DNA of 64,000 nucleotides from Thermohalobaculum sp039184865 (GCA_039184865.1 JBCDAV010000025.1:14495-78494), one strand, 5' to 3'; shown: positions 52,892 to 61,227, counted from the stretch's first letter. Made by a program: numbers and translations. The notes: generated by a model not told the origin, from the letters alone.

Positions 52892-53823
52892 TGTGCGGTC
52901 ACGTCGACGATGAACTCCGAGACCGGCTTGATCACTGGCACGAGACCGGCTTCCTGCAGGAAGGCCTCGAACCGCGCGTAGCGACCTGCGTCCACCGCCG
53001 CGGGGCGCAGCGCAAACCGCGGCAGCGTATCGACCCAGGCCTTTTCGTTGAGTTCGTCGCGCAGATCCGCCGAGGTTCCGGCAAAGATCTCCCAGCTCTC
53101 CTGCGGGTGATTGATGATGTACTGCGTCGCCTTCTCGGTCGCCGCCAGGAAACGCCGGATCATGTCGGCATTCATGGTCTCCTTGTTGGCGACGTAAATC
53201 AGCTCGTCATAGGACGGCAGACCCTCTTCCTCGAGATAGAAGCAGCGGCCGGGCACGTCCTCGATCTCCATCTGGTTCAGCTCGAAATTGCGGAAAGCGC
53301 CGATGACGGCATCGACCTGTCCGGACATCAGCGAGGGCGAAAGCGACCAGTTGACATTGATCAGTTCGATATCGTCGACGGTCAGACCCGCGCGCCCGAG
53401 GATCGCCACCAGCAGCGCCTCCTCGACACCGGCGACCGAGAAGCCGACCTTGCGTCCCTTCAGATCGGCGATGGTCTGAACGGGCCCGTCGGCCAGCACC
53501 AGCAGGCAGTTCAGCGGCGTCGCGACGAGCGTGCCGACGCGAATGAGCGGTAGCCCTTCATGCACCTGCAGGTGCAGCTGCGGCTGGTACGAAATCGCAA
53601 GCTCGGCATTGCCTGCGGCGACTTGTTTGGGCGGCTCGGCCGGATCCGCGGGCGCGATCACCTCGACCTCGAGGTTCTGCTCGGCAAAGTAGCCCTTCTC
53701 CTCGGCGATCAGGATCGGCCCGTGATCGGGATTGACGAACCAGTCGAGCAGCAGGGTCATCTTGTCCGCCGCATGGACGGGTGCGGCCAGCAACAGGGCC
53801 GCACAGAAAGCGAGAAGGCGCAT
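52888..53823 (-). CDS. thiY: Thiamine-precursor periplasmic binding protein (NMT1/THI5-like)
   Basis: A 311-residue binding protein of the NMT1/THI5-like family. The signal peptide is MRLLAFCAALLLAAPVHA. Mature motifs are TLLLDWFVNPDHGPILIAEEKGYF, LAISYQPQLHLQVHEGLPLIRVGTLV and LINVNWSLSPSLMSGQVDAVIGAFRNFE, which follow the ThiY pattern. In Bacillus halodurans the homologous ThiY binds formylaminopyrimidine; here the link to TenA and thiazole genes supports the same or HMP as ligand. The gene starts 36 bases after thiE and overlaps tenA by four bases. Confidence 0.88.
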   Translation of the reverse strand: MRLLAFCAALLLAAPVHAADKMTLLLDWFVNPDHGPILIAEEKGYFAEQNLEVEVIAPADPAEPPKQVAAGNAELAISYQPQLHLQVHEGLPLIRVGTLVATPLNCLLVLADGPVQTIADLKGRKVGFSVAGVEEALLVAILGRAGLTVDDIELINVNWSLSPSLMSGQVDAVIGAFRNFELNQMEIEDVPGRCFYLEEEGLPSYDELIYVANKETMNADMIRRFLAATEKATQYIINHPQESWEIFAGTSADLRDELNEKAWVDTLPRFALRPAAVDAGRYARFEAFLQEAGLVPVIKPVSEFIVDVTAQ

Positions 53824-53859
53824 GGGAACTCCGTCTTTCTTTGTTTTTCGTGTCTCGGA

Positions 53860-54462
53860 TTATCGGGTGGTCTCGATCCACTCGCGCACACGCGCTTCGG
53901 GGTCGGTGTTCAGGGTGATATCGGTAACAACGGCGGCGAAATCCGCGCCCGCATCGAAAGCCATCAGGGCGCGCTGCGGCGTCAACCCGCCAATCGCGCA
54001 AAGCGGAATGGTGCCAATCATCTCTTTCCACTCTGTAACGCGCTCGAGCCCCTGCTCGGTCCACGGCATCTTCTTGAGGATCGTCGGCCAGACCGGTCCG
54101 AGCGCGATGTAGTCGGGGTCGATCGACAGCGCGCGTTCCAGTTCCGCATGGTCATGGGTCGAGACGCCGAGGCGCAGGCCCGCTGCACGGATCGCTTCGA
54201 GATCGGCGTCGTCCAGATCCTCCTGACCGAGATGGATGTAGTCGCACCCCTCCTCGATGGCGATCTGCCAGTGGTCGTTGACGATCAGGGTCGCTCCGTG
54301 GTCCGCGCACATCGCCTTGGCGGTGGCGATCTCCTCGGACAGCAGGTCCTCGTCGTCCGACTTGATGCGCAGCTGCACGAGTTGCACGCCGAGCGGCAGC
54401 GACAGCTCGAGCCATTCGGTCGAATCGAAGATCGGGTAGAACCGGTCGAGCGGCTGGGTCAT
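53860..54462 (-). CDS. thiE: Thiamine phosphate synthase
   Basis: A 200-residue TIM-barrel enzyme that joins HMP pyrophosphate and thiazole phosphate to form thiamine phosphate. Core motifs are VQLVQLRIKSDD (pyrophosphate/thiazole side), LIVNDHWQIAIEEGCDYIHLGQEDL, GVSTHDHAELERAL, YIALGPVWPT and PLCAIGGLTPQ. The loop WPTILKKMPWTEQGLERV differs from the GPIFPTxTK of well-studied ThiE but keeps the Pro-Thr and Lys arrangement, as in other alphaproteobacterial forms. Its start overlaps the thiG stop (ATGA). Confidence 0.9.
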   Translation of the reverse strand: MTQPLDRFYPIFDSTEWLELSLPLGVQLVQLRIKSDDEDLLSEEIATAKAMCADHGATLIVNDHWQIAIEEGCDYIHLGQEDLDDADLEAIRAAGLRLGVSTHDHAELERALSIDPDYIALGPVWPTILKKMPWTEQGLERVTEWKEMIGTIPLCAIGGLTPQRALMAFDAGADFAAVVTDITLNTDPEARVREWIETTR

Positions 54463-55235
54463 GACAGGAACGCCTTTCCGATCACGGGCGTCGATGGTTC
54501 GGCCATGTCGCGCGGCTCCATCGGGTCGGCCTCGAACGCGGCCCGGCCTGCCTCGACCGCCAGCGCCATGGCGCGCGCCATCTGCACAGGATCACCGGCC
54601 TGGGCGACGGCGGTGTTCAGCAGCACCGCGTCATAGCCAAGCTCCATGGCCCGGGCTGCGTGACTTGGCACGCCGACGCCGGCATCGACGACCAGCGGTA
54701 CTTCAGGAAACTCAGCGCGCATCGCGCGCAGGGCATATTCATTGTTCAGGCCCAGGCCCGATCCGATCGGCGCGCCCCAGGGCATCAGCACCTCGCACCC
54801 GGCGGCAATAAGCCGCTCGCCGACGATCAGATCGTCGGTGGTGTAGGGAAAGACCTGGAACCCGTCCTCGGACAGCACGCGCGCGGCCTCGACCAGCGCG
54901 AAGACATCCGGTTGCAGCGTGTCGGTATGGCCGATGACCTCGAGCTTGATCCAAAGCGTGTCGAACACCTCGCGGGCCATGTGGGCCGTCGTCACCGCCT
55001 CCTTGACCGTATGGCACCCGGCTGTGTTGGGCAGAACAGGCAGACCCAATTCGCGGATCAGCGCCCAGAAATCCTGTCCCGCACCTCCCGCAGCCTCGCG
55101 GCGCAGGGACACGGTGCAGACCCCGGCGCCCGAGGCCCGGAATGCCTCGGAGAGGATCGCGGGCGAAGGATAGCCTGCCGTTCCCAGCATCAACGGGTTC
55201 GCGAGTTCCGTGCCGTAGAACGTGCGCACCGTCAT
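54459..55235 (-). CDS. thiG: Thiazole synthase
   Basis: A 258-residue TIM-barrel enzyme that builds the thiamine thiazole from deoxyxylulose phosphate, iminoglycine and ThiS-thiocarboxylate. The Schiff-base Lys is Lys97 in LWIKLEVIGH. NTAGCHTVKEAV, MPWGAPIGSGLGLNNEYAL and VDAGVGVPSHAARAMELGYDAVLLNTAVA are family hallmarks. It overlaps thiS upstream and thiE downstream by four bases each. Iminoglycine is expected from ThiO, encoded two genes upstream. Confidence 0.94.
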   Translation of the reverse strand: MTVRTFYGTELANPLMLGTAGYPSPAILSEAFRASGAGVCTVSLRREAAGGAGQDFWALIRELGLPVLPNTAGCHTVKEAVTTAHMAREVFDTLWIKLEVIGHTDTLQPDVFALVEAARVLSEDGFQVFPYTTDDLIVGERLIAAGCEVLMPWGAPIGSGLGLNNEYALRAMRAEFPEVPLVVDAGVGVPSHAARAMELGYDAVLLNTAVAQAGDPVQMARAMALAVEAGRAAFEADPMEPRDMAEPSTPVIGKAFLS

Positions 55236-55429
55236 CCTCCCTGCATCGGTGCGACGATCTCCAGCCGGTCGCCTTCGGCCAGGGTCACCTCCGGGCGGTT
55301 GCCCACAGCCACGAACTCCTCATTGACGGCGGTCGCCACGCGCGCCTCGCCATAGCCGAGTTCCGTCAGCAGGTCGGTCAGGCGCGCGGCGGTCACGTCA
55401 CGCGGCTCCCCGTTCAGGGTGATCCTCAT
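55232..55429 (-). CDS. thiS: Sulfur carrier protein ThiS
   Basis: A 65-residue ubiquitin-like carrier that brings sulfur to ThiG as a C-terminal thiocarboxylate. It starts MRITLNGEPRDV, has the LLTELGY segment and ends in APMQGG with the required Gly-Gly. The start at 55429 gives the standard length; a codon at 55459 would add ten residues. It overlaps the end of thiO by 32 bases and the thiG start by four. ThiF, which activates it, is not encoded in the window. Confidence 0.92.
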   Translation of the reverse strand: MRITLNGEPRDVTAARLTDLLTELGYGEARVATAVNEEFVAVGNRPEVTLAEGDRLEIVAPMQGG

Positions 55430-56393
55430 CCATAAACTCCGGTCGGATACCGTCGACAATCAGATCGGCGACCTGCGTCGCGACGGCCGGTCCCATCAGA
55501 AATCCGTGGCGATAAAGCCCGTTGGCGAAAACGGTCCTGTCCCGGCGTCGGATCCGCGGCAGGTTGTCGGCAAAGGCCGGGCGGGCGTCGACGCCGATCT
55601 CCAGGATCTCGGCCTCGCCGAAGGCCGGGTGGAGCGCATAGGCGGCCGAAAGCATCTCCAGCATCGAGCGCGCCGTGATGCGCGTGCGCTCTGTCGCCTC
55701 GATCACCGTGGCACCGAGCATGTAGACGCCGTCGCCGCGCGGCACGATGTAAAGCGGGATGCGCGGATGGAGCAGCCGGACCGGGCGTGAGAGCTCGACA
55801 TCCGGGCAGCGGATGACCAGCATCTCGCCCTTGACGCCGCGCAGGTCGGCCATTGCATCACGCGCGGCGAGACCGCGGCAGTCCACTGTCGATCCGCCGA
55901 GCGACGGCGATCCTGTGTCAATCGGGATGTCACGCTCCGCGAGACCATCGCGCAACGTGATCAGCGCGCTTCGTGGATCGAGATGGGCTTCCGAGGCGAA
56001 GAACAGCGCGCGCGTTGTCTGTTCCGCCAGGTCCGGTTCCAGTTCGGCGATGCGGTCGCGCCCGATCATCTCGTGATCCGTGGTGCGGCGCGCGAAACGG
56101 TCGAGTTCGCGGGTGTCTCGGCCCAGCGCCACCACAAGCGAACCGGCGCGGGTCACCGGCACGTCGTGGCGTTCCCACCAGTCGGCAGCGCCCTGCCCCA
56201 ACCGGACGATGGGTTCCTCGGCGCTTTCGCCCTCGCAGAACGGGGCGAGCATCCCGCCTGCCCACCACGAACAGGCATGCGCGCCGGGATCGGCATGGCG
56301 ATCATGAAGGCGCACCGCGACGCCGCGATCGCAGAGTTCCGTTGCCACGCAGAGCCCGGCGACGCCGGCACCGATGATCGAAATGGTCTCCAT
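55398..56393 (-). CDS. thiO: Glycine oxidase (thiazole branch of thiamine synthesis)
   Basis: A 331-residue FAD oxidase that converts glycine to iminoglycine for ThiG. The FAD-binding motif is IIGAGVAGLCVATEL (5-19), followed by WWAGGMLAPFCE, the ThiO/DAO pattern. ARPAFADNLPRI and GLYRHGFLMGPAVATQVADLI near the C-terminus match the conserved ThiO ending, where Arg and His line the site. The start forms TGATG with the thiD stop. ThiO replaces ThiH and implies aerobic thiazole synthesis. Confidence 0.92.
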   Translation of the reverse strand: METISIIGAGVAGLCVATELCDRGVAVRLHDRHADPGAHACSWWAGGMLAPFCEGESAEEPIVRLGQGAADWWERHDVPVTRAGSLVVALGRDTRELDRFARRTTDHEMIGRDRIAELEPDLAEQTTRALFFASEAHLDPRSALITLRDGLAERDIPIDTGSPSLGGSTVDCRGLAARDAMADLRGVKGEMLVIRCPDVELSRPVRLLHPRIPLYIVPRGDGVYMLGATVIEATERTRITARSMLEMLSAAYALHPAFGEAEILEIGVDARPAFADNLPRIRRRDRTVFANGLYRHGFLMGPAVATQVADLIVDGIRPEFMDEDHPERGAA

Positions 56394-57190
56394 CAGGCCC
56401 AGACCCCCGCGAAGTGATGCACCGGGCCATGACCCTGACCGATTTGCAAGTCGTCCCCGGCGATGATCGCGCGTTGCAGGTATTCATGCGCCGAACGCAC
56501 AGCGTGCTCCAACTCGTCGCCCTTCGCCAATCCCGCGGCAATCGCGGACGACAAGGTGCATCCGGTGCCATGCGTGTTCTTCGTGGCGCGGCGCGGGGCC
56601 GTGAACTGAACCGAACCGTCCTCCGTCACCAGCAGATCGAGGCAGGTCTCGCCCCGCCCGTGACCGCCCTTCATCAGGACAGCCCGGGCACCGCGCGCGA
56701 TCAGCGCCTTGCCCTGCCGTTCGGCGTCCTGCGGCGTGTCCGCGACATTCTCGTTCAGCAACCGGGCTGCCTCCGGCAAGTTCGGCGTCAGGAGCGCTGC
56801 GCGCGGCAACAAGTGATTCGTCAGCGCGCCCACCGCATCGTCCTGCAACAGCGCATCGCCCGACTTCGCGATCATCACCGGATCGAGCACGACCGGAATA
56901 TCGTGCCCGGCCAATGCCTCCGCCGTGCGCTCGATGATTGCCGGCGAGAACAGCATCCCGAGTTTGACTGCGTTCACGTCGATATCGCTGAGCACGGCAT
57001 CTATCTGAGCCCCGACGATCCCGGCTGGCACCTCGTGGACCGCGGTGACGGCCTGTGTGTTCTGAGCGGTGATCGCGGTGATCACCGAGGCACCGTAGAC
57101 ACCGAGCGCCGAGAACGCCTTGAGGTCGGCCTGGATGCCCGCGCCGCCGCCGCTGTCCGAACCGGCAATGGTCAATGCGATCGCTGTCAC
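56393..57190 (-). CDS. thiD: Hydroxymethylpyrimidine/phosphomethylpyrimidine kinase
   Basis: A 265-residue ribokinase-fold kinase that phosphorylates HMP and HMP-phosphate. The substrate-binding start AGSDSGGGAGIQADLKAF (9-26), VLMKGGHG and the anion-hole motif THGTGCTLSSAIAAGLA are all present. The gene starts with GTG (57188-57190) and has a strong GGAGG site five bases upstream, about 50 bases after the TPP riboswitch. It is the first gene of the nine-gene thiamine operon. Confidence 0.94.
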   Translation of the reverse strand: MTAIALTIAGSDSGGGAGIQADLKAFSALGVYGASVITAITAQNTQAVTAVHEVPAGIVGAQIDAVLSDIDVNAVKLGMLFSPAIIERTAEALAGHDIPVVLDPVMIAKSGDALLQDDAVGALTNHLLPRAALLTPNLPEAARLLNENVADTPQDAERQGKALIARGARAVLMKGGHGRGETCLDLLVTEDGSVQFTAPRRATKNTHGTGCTLSSAIAAGLAKGDELEHAVRSAHEYLQRAIIAGDDLQIGQGHGPVHHFAGVWA

Positions 57191-57242
57191 GCCGTCCTCC
57201 GCAAAGGGCAGCTGCGCGGTCTGGTCTCACGAATGAAGCCCG

Positions 57243-57330
57243 TTCCCTACGCCGGTTCCGCCCGGATCAGGTTCGATGGGTTCGCTTGCGCATCTCAGCC
57301 CACGGGGCTCCCCAACGGTCTCAGCGGAGT
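57243..57330 (-). promoter_or_regulatory. TPP riboswitch (THI element)
   Basis: Read on the minus strand, the segment shows GGGGAGCCCC, then GGCTGAGATG, CGAACCC, GAACCTGATC and GCGTAGGGAA in the order of the TPP aptamer. It lies about 50 bases before the thiD GTG start, so binding of thiamine pyrophosphate should lower expression of the whole thi operon. With the ribosome-binding site so close, control of translation start is the likely mode; no terminator T-tract is visible. Confidence 0.95.
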
Positions 57331-57398
57331 TAGGTGGATTTTCCGGCAAATGCAACTTCTTTGCGATCCGCTGAGCACCGCGAGCGGGTCAACGATGC

Positions 57399-57893
57399 CT
57401 ATCCTGGGACGACGTGGCGCGTCGGTGTCTTCGGCAGCGCCGCGAACAGCCACAGAAGCGCCAGCCCGGCCGAGAGGATCGCATTCCACCCGGCCATGGT
57501 CACGCCCCAGAGGTCCCAGACGATCTCGTCGCAACGCACGAGCGGTGCCTCCATCAGGTGCGTCAGCAATTCGTCCGCATTAAGTGCGGTTGGATCGGCA
57601 CCGACGCAGGTCGACGGCCCCTCCCACCACCGCTGCTCGACGCCCGCATGGAACACGCCCAGCCCTGCGCTGACGGTCATCACCGCAAACCCGGCGAGTG
57701 AAAGCGGCCGGCGGAAGCGCCAGAGTGCGGTCATCGCGACCAGCCCGATCACGATGGCCACCGCGTGCGGCCAGCGCTGCCAGATGCACATCGGGCACGG
57801 TGCGAGGCCTGCGAGATGCTGAAAACCGAAGGCTCCAGCCAAGAGCAGGAACGATCCGAAACAGGCGAGTAGAATTCTGCCGTATACACTCAT
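57399..57893 (-). CDS. dsbB: Disulfide bond formation protein B
   Basis: A 164-residue four-helix inner-membrane protein that passes electrons from DsbA to quinone. The first periplasmic Cys pair is CPMC (33-36) and the second pair is Cys96 and Cys121 (STCVGAD and LVRCDE), all in the expected order. Helices include ILLACFGSFLLLAGAF and AVAIVIGLVAMTAL. Its ATG shares one base with the yqaA stop (TGATG), so the two membrane proteins are probably co-translated. Confidence 0.92.
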   Translation of the reverse strand: MSVYGRILLACFGSFLLLAGAFGFQHLAGLAPCPMCIWQRWPHAVAIVIGLVAMTALWRFRRPLSLAGFAVMTVSAGLGVFHAGVEQRWWEGPSTCVGADPTALNADELLTHLMEAPLVRCDEIVWDLWGVTMAGWNAILSAGLALLWLFAALPKTPTRHVVPG

Positions 57894-58474
57894 CAGGCGA
57901 CGACCTTGACCAGAAGGAAGCCGCCGATCAAGAGAATTGCGCCCACGGTTGCGATGATGCCGAAATAGCGATCGATCAGCGCCTTGGCCGGCTCGCCCAT
58001 GACGCGCAGCACGCCGGCAACGAGGAAGAACTGGAGCCCACGCCCGACCAGTGACGCCGCGATCAGTGTCCAGATCGACAGGCCGGCCACGCCCGATGCG
58101 ATGGTGATGACCTTGTAGGGGAAGGGCGTGAACGCGGCGAGGAAAACGGCGATGAAGCCGTTATCGCGGAACATTGCAGCGGCCTCGTCGAACCGGTCTG
58201 CCTTGCCGTAGAATTCGAGAACCGGCAGGCCGACCTCCTGATAGAGCGTCGCGCCGATGACCCAGCCGAACACCCCGCCCGCTGTCGAGGCGAGCGTGCA
58301 GACGCCCGCGATCAGCCAGGCCCGATCCGGGCGCGCGAGCACCATCGGAATCACCATCACCAGCGGCGTGATCGGAAAGATCGAGCTTTCCATGAAACTG
58401 ACCGCCGCCATGGCCCAGAGCGCCCACGGGCGCGTCGCCATCTCCAGGGTCCAGTCGTAGAGCCGCCTGATCAT
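57893..58474 (-). CDS. YqaA family (DedA-related) inner-membrane protein
   Basis: A 193-residue membrane protein of the YqaA/VTT-DedA superfamily. MESSIFPITPLVMVIPMVLARP early on and AAFTPFPYKVITIASGVAGLS in the middle are the paired re-entrant-type motifs of the family. GRGLQFFLVAGVLRVMGEPAKALI near the end is typical of YqaA. The exact role is not settled for this subfamily; relatives move undecaprenyl phosphate or phospholipids. It is upstream of dsbB in a two-gene operon. Confidence 0.85.
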   Translation of the reverse strand: MIRRLYDWTLEMATRPWALWAMAAVSFMESSIFPITPLVMVIPMVLARPDRAWLIAGVCTLASTAGGVFGWVIGATLYQEVGLPVLEFYGKADRFDEAAAMFRDNGFIAVFLAAFTPFPYKVITIASGVAGLSIWTLIAASLVGRGLQFFLVAGVLRVMGEPAKALIDRYFGIIATVGAILLIGGFLLVKVVA

Positions 58475-58613
58475 CGCGCGGCCCTATCAGCATGGCTCGG
58501 GGCTGTCTATGCGATGATCTGTCGGCCAGCATCTTGAGAAACGAAAGCCCGCGGGGATCCGGTGGTAGCTCTGTCAACGCAACGCGGATGCGTCAACTGT
58601 CGGGCCTTTGCCG

Positions 58614-58641
58614 TTGACGCGGTGTCGGTGCTGACTATTGT
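58614..58641 (+). promoter_or_regulatory. Promoter of tRNA-Leu
   Basis: TTGACG (58614-58619) and TATTGT (58636-58641) are separated by 16 bases and lie 11 bases before the mature tRNA 5' end. This is a close match to a housekeeping sigma promoter. Confidence 0.7.
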
Positions 58642-58652
58642 GCGCCGCGCGT

Positions 58653-58739
58653 GCCCGGATGGCGGAATTGGTAGACGCAGCGGATTCAAAATCCGCCGAG
58701 GTAACACTCTTGTCGGTTCGAGTCCGACTCCGGGTACCA
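58653..58739 (+). tRNA. tRNA-Leu (anticodon CAA)
   Basis: The 87-base sequence folds as a class II tRNA. The acceptor arms are GCCCGGA and TCCGGGT with a G1-U72 pair as in some other leucine tRNAs. The D-arm holds GGTAGACGC, the anticodon stem is GCGGA/TCCGC with loop TTCAAAA (anticodon CAA), and a long variable arm and a GGTTCGAGTCC T-arm follow. The 3' CCA is encoded. It reads UUG codons. Confidence 0.96.
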
Positions 58740-58749
58740 GCCAGACTCC

Positions 58750-59523
58750 CTACAGCTCTCCCGCAGGTGCGACCGACAGTGCTACGTCGGATCTTTCGCA
58801 CACCTCCCGGATCGCATCCGGCGGCGGCTGGTCGGTGAAGAAGCCCGCCAGATCGGACAGGTGGGCGATCCGCACCGGTGCTGAGCGCGTGAATTTCGTC
58901 GCGTCGGCCACGAGGTAGCTGCTGCGCGCATTGCGGATGATGGCCTGCGAGACGTGGACCTCGCGGTAATCGTAGTCGAGCAGCGCACCGTCCTCATCGA
59001 TCGCCGAGGCGCCGATGATTGCATAGTCGACCTTGAACTGGCTGATGAACGCGCCCGTGGCCTCACCGACCAGACCGCCATCGGAGCGGCGCAGCACGCC
59101 ACCCGCCACGATCACTTCGCAGTTCTCGTTCTCGGCCATGATGTTGGCGACGTTCATGTTGTTTGTGACCACCATGATGTTGCGGTGATCGCGCAAATGG
59201 CGGGCAACCGCTTCGGTCGTCGTGCCGATATTGATGAAGAGCGAGCAATCCTCGGGGATCGACGCGCTGCAGAGACGCCCGATCGCGTCTTTCTCGGTCT
59301 CGGCCAGGGTGCGCCGCGTCACATACCCGATGTTCGTGCGGCCCGATGACAGGACCGCCCCGCCATGAACCCGGCTCAGGACGCCGGAATCACATAATTC
59401 CCCCAGATCGCGCCGAATCGTCTGTGGCGTGACATCGAACTGCTCGGCCAGACCGTCCACCGTGACGCGTCCGGTTTCGCGCGCCACGGCGAGAATTTCC
59501 TGCTGTCGAAACGTCTGCCCCAT
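58750..59523 (-). CDS. glpR: DeoR-family repressor of glycerol/glycerol-3-phosphate genes
   Basis: A 257-residue DeoR-type regulator. The N-terminal helix-turn-helix (TVDGLAEQFDVTPQTIRRDLGELCDSGVLSRVHGGAV) is typical of the family. The effector domain has FINIGTTTEAVARHL, NIMVVTNNMNVANIMAE, VIVAGGVLRRSDGGLVG and YLVADATKFTRSAPVRI, the sugar-phosphate-sensing pattern with the conserved DxxKF. The ATG at 59523 was used; a TTG one codon upstream is possible. Its divergent position next to glpD makes glycerol-3-phosphate the likely inducer. The 3' end lies ten bases from the tRNA-Leu. Confidence 0.9.
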   Translation of the reverse strand: MGQTFRQQEILAVARETGRVTVDGLAEQFDVTPQTIRRDLGELCDSGVLSRVHGGAVLSSGRTNIGYVTRRTLAETEKDAIGRLCSASIPEDCSLFINIGTTTEAVARHLRDHRNIMVVTNNMNVANIMAENENCEVIVAGGVLRRSDGGLVGEATGAFISQFKVDYAIIGASAIDEDGALLDYDYREVHVSQAIIRNARSSYLVADATKFTRSAPVRIAHLSDLAGFFTDQPPPDAIREVCERSDVALSVAPAGEL

Positions 59524-59697
59524 CAATTCGCCCCTGCTCGTGGCTGTCGCTCAACACACAACACTGCAATCATATCAAACGGTTGCACACGAAAACTACA
59601 AATCCGCTCCGAGTTGAATAATCGTAGGACTTTCATTCCTCGTTGACAACTTCGAAAGAAATAGAACACAAACGAAAAAAATCGAAGGGAGGCGCGT
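59524..59697. promoter_or_regulatory. glpR/glpD divergent control region
   Basis: A 174-base AT-rich gap. CGAAA occurs at 59590, 59653 and 59673 on the plus strand, two of them within ACGAAAA or TTCGAAA contexts that resemble operator half-sites of DeoR-type glycerol regulators. TTGACA (59643-59648) may be a -35 box for glpD, but the -10 is unclear. A strong GGGAGG lies at 59687-59692. Confidence 0.5.
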
Positions 59698-61221
59698 ATC
59701 GACGCGACCCGGACATACGATCTCTGCATCGTCGGAGGAGGCGTGAACGGTTGTGGGATTGCCCGCGACGCCGCCGGTCGGGGTCTTTCCGTCTTTCTTT
59801 GCGAGATGAACGATCTTGCGCAGGCGACCTCATCCGCATCGACCAAGCTTTTCCACGGCGGTCTGCGTTATCTCGAGAACTACGAATTCCGCATGGTGCG
59901 CGAGTCGCTCATCGAGCGCGAAGTCCTGCTCCAGGCGATGCCGCACATCTCTTGGCCTCTCCGGTTCGTGCTGCCGCATCACAAGGGCCTGCGCCCTGCA
60001 TGGCTGCTTCGCCTTGGCCTGTTCATCTACGACAACCTCGGTGGGCGGAAGATCCTGCCGGGCACCCGCACGGTCGATCTGAAGAACGACGCGGTCGGAG
60101 CACCGCTTCGGGCGGACTTCGTCAAGGCATTCGAATATTCGGACTGCTGGGTTGATGATGCACGCCTCGTCGTCCTGAATGCGAGGGATGCAGCAGCACG
60201 CGGCGCAACGATCGCGACGCGGACGCGCTGCACGTCAGCCGAGGTGCGCGACGGTCATTGGCACGTCATCGTTCAGGGGCCGGATGGTACGACCGAGACG
60301 ATTAAAGCGGCAGCTCTGGTCAATGCCGCCGGTCCGTGGGCCGAGGAAGTCGCCCGGAACCGGGCGCGGCAGAACGTGAGCGAACGCCTGCGTCTCGTGC
60401 GCGGCAGCCACATCGTGGTGCGCAAGCTCTACGATCACGACCGCGCCTATATATTCCAGAACACGGACGGGCGCATCGTCTTCGCGATCCCGTACGAAAA
60501 CGACTTCACGCTGATCGGGACGACGGATGTCGAGCACGACGGCGATCCATCCACGGCAGTCTGCACGCCGGACGAAGCGGAGTATCTACGGACGCTCGCT
60601 TCGGAGTATTTCGAGCGCCCCATTACGTCCGAAGACATCGTCTGGTCCTATGCCGGGGTCCGTCCTTTGATGGACGACGGTGCCGAAGCGGCCTCGAAAA
60701 CCACGCGAGATTACACGCTGAAGCTGGAGACCGCGCAGGGCGCGCCGCTCCTCAACATCTTCGGCGGCAAGATCACGACTTATCGCAAACTGGCCGAGGA
60801 AGCGCTCGCAGAGTTGTCCGCGGTGATGCCGAAAATGGCAGGGACCTGGACCGCAGGCGTAGCGCTGCCCGGCGGAGATTTTCCGGTCGAGGGCTACGAA
60901 GCGCTTTGCGACAAGTTTGCCGCCGCAAACCCGGACATTCCCCGCGAACAGGTGCGCCGTCTCGTGCGCGCCTATGGCACCGAAGCCGAGGGCATCCTGT
61001 CCGAGATCGCCGGCAACGACGACGGGGAGGCGAGTTTCGGCCACGGCCTGACGCACGCCGAAGTCCGGCATTTGATGGCCGAGGAATGGGCCATGACGTC
61101 CGAGGACGTGCTCTGGCGCCGCAGCAAGCTCGGCCTTCTGTTCAGCCCAGACGAGGTGGACGGCCTCAACCGGTGGATGCAAGCCGCAGCCTCCGACAAG
61201 CGCGACGTCGCGGCGGAGTGA
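59698..61221 (+). CDS. glpD: Glycerol-3-phosphate dehydrogenase (FAD-dependent)
   Basis: A roughly 507-residue peripheral membrane flavoenzyme that oxidises glycerol-3-phosphate to dihydroxyacetone phosphate. The FAD motif is LCIVGGGVNGCGIARDAAGRG, then ATSSASTKLFHGGLRYLE, VRGSHIVVRK and FGGKITTYRKLAEEAL, all typical of GlpD. Start choice is a problem: the first standard start in frame is GTG at 59743, which would cut the FAD motif in half. Upstream, between the stop at 59662-59664 and 59743, there is no ATG, GTG or TTG in frame. ATC at 59698 sits five bases after GGGAGG and gives the N-terminus normal for the family, so it is proposed as the start. A sequencing error is the alternative. It is first in the glp transport operon. 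Confidence 0.85.
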   Translation: MDATRTYDLCIVGGGVNGCGIARDAAGRGLSVFLCEMNDLAQATSSASTKLFHGGLRYLENYEFRMVRESLIEREVLLQAMPHISWPLRFVLPHHKGLRPAWLLRLGLFIYDNLGGRKILPGTRTVDLKNDAVGAPLRADFVKAFEYSDCWVDDARLVVLNARDAAARGATIATRTRCTSAEVRDGHWHVIVQGPDGTTETIKAAALVNAAGPWAEEVARNRARQNVSERLRLVRGSHIVVRKLYDHDRAYIFQNTDGRIVFAIPYENDFTLIGTTDVEHDGDPSTAVCTPDEAEYLRTLASEYFERPITSEDIVWSYAGVRPLMDDGAEAASKTTRDYTLKLETAQGAPLLNIFGGKITTYRKLAEEALAELSAVMPKMAGTWTAGVALPGGDFPVEGYEALCDKFAAANPDIPREQVRRLVRAYGTEAEGILSEIAGNDDGEASFGHGLTHAEVRHLMAEEWAMTSEDVLWRRSKLGLLFSPDEVDGLNRWMQAAASDKRDVAAE

Positions 61222-61227
61222 TCGATC

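Noticed and set aside
58653..58739. tRNA-Leu as a phage or island attachment site
   Set aside because: No integrase or second copy of the tRNA 3' end was seen nearby; both flanks are ordinary core genes.
58562..58918. Open frames running through tRNA-Leu
   Set aside because: They cross a well-folded tRNA and the 3' end of glpR and have no coding features.
59743..61221. GTG at 59743 as the glpD start
   Set aside because: It lies inside the GGGVNG part of the FAD-binding motif and would remove the first strand and half the glycine loop.
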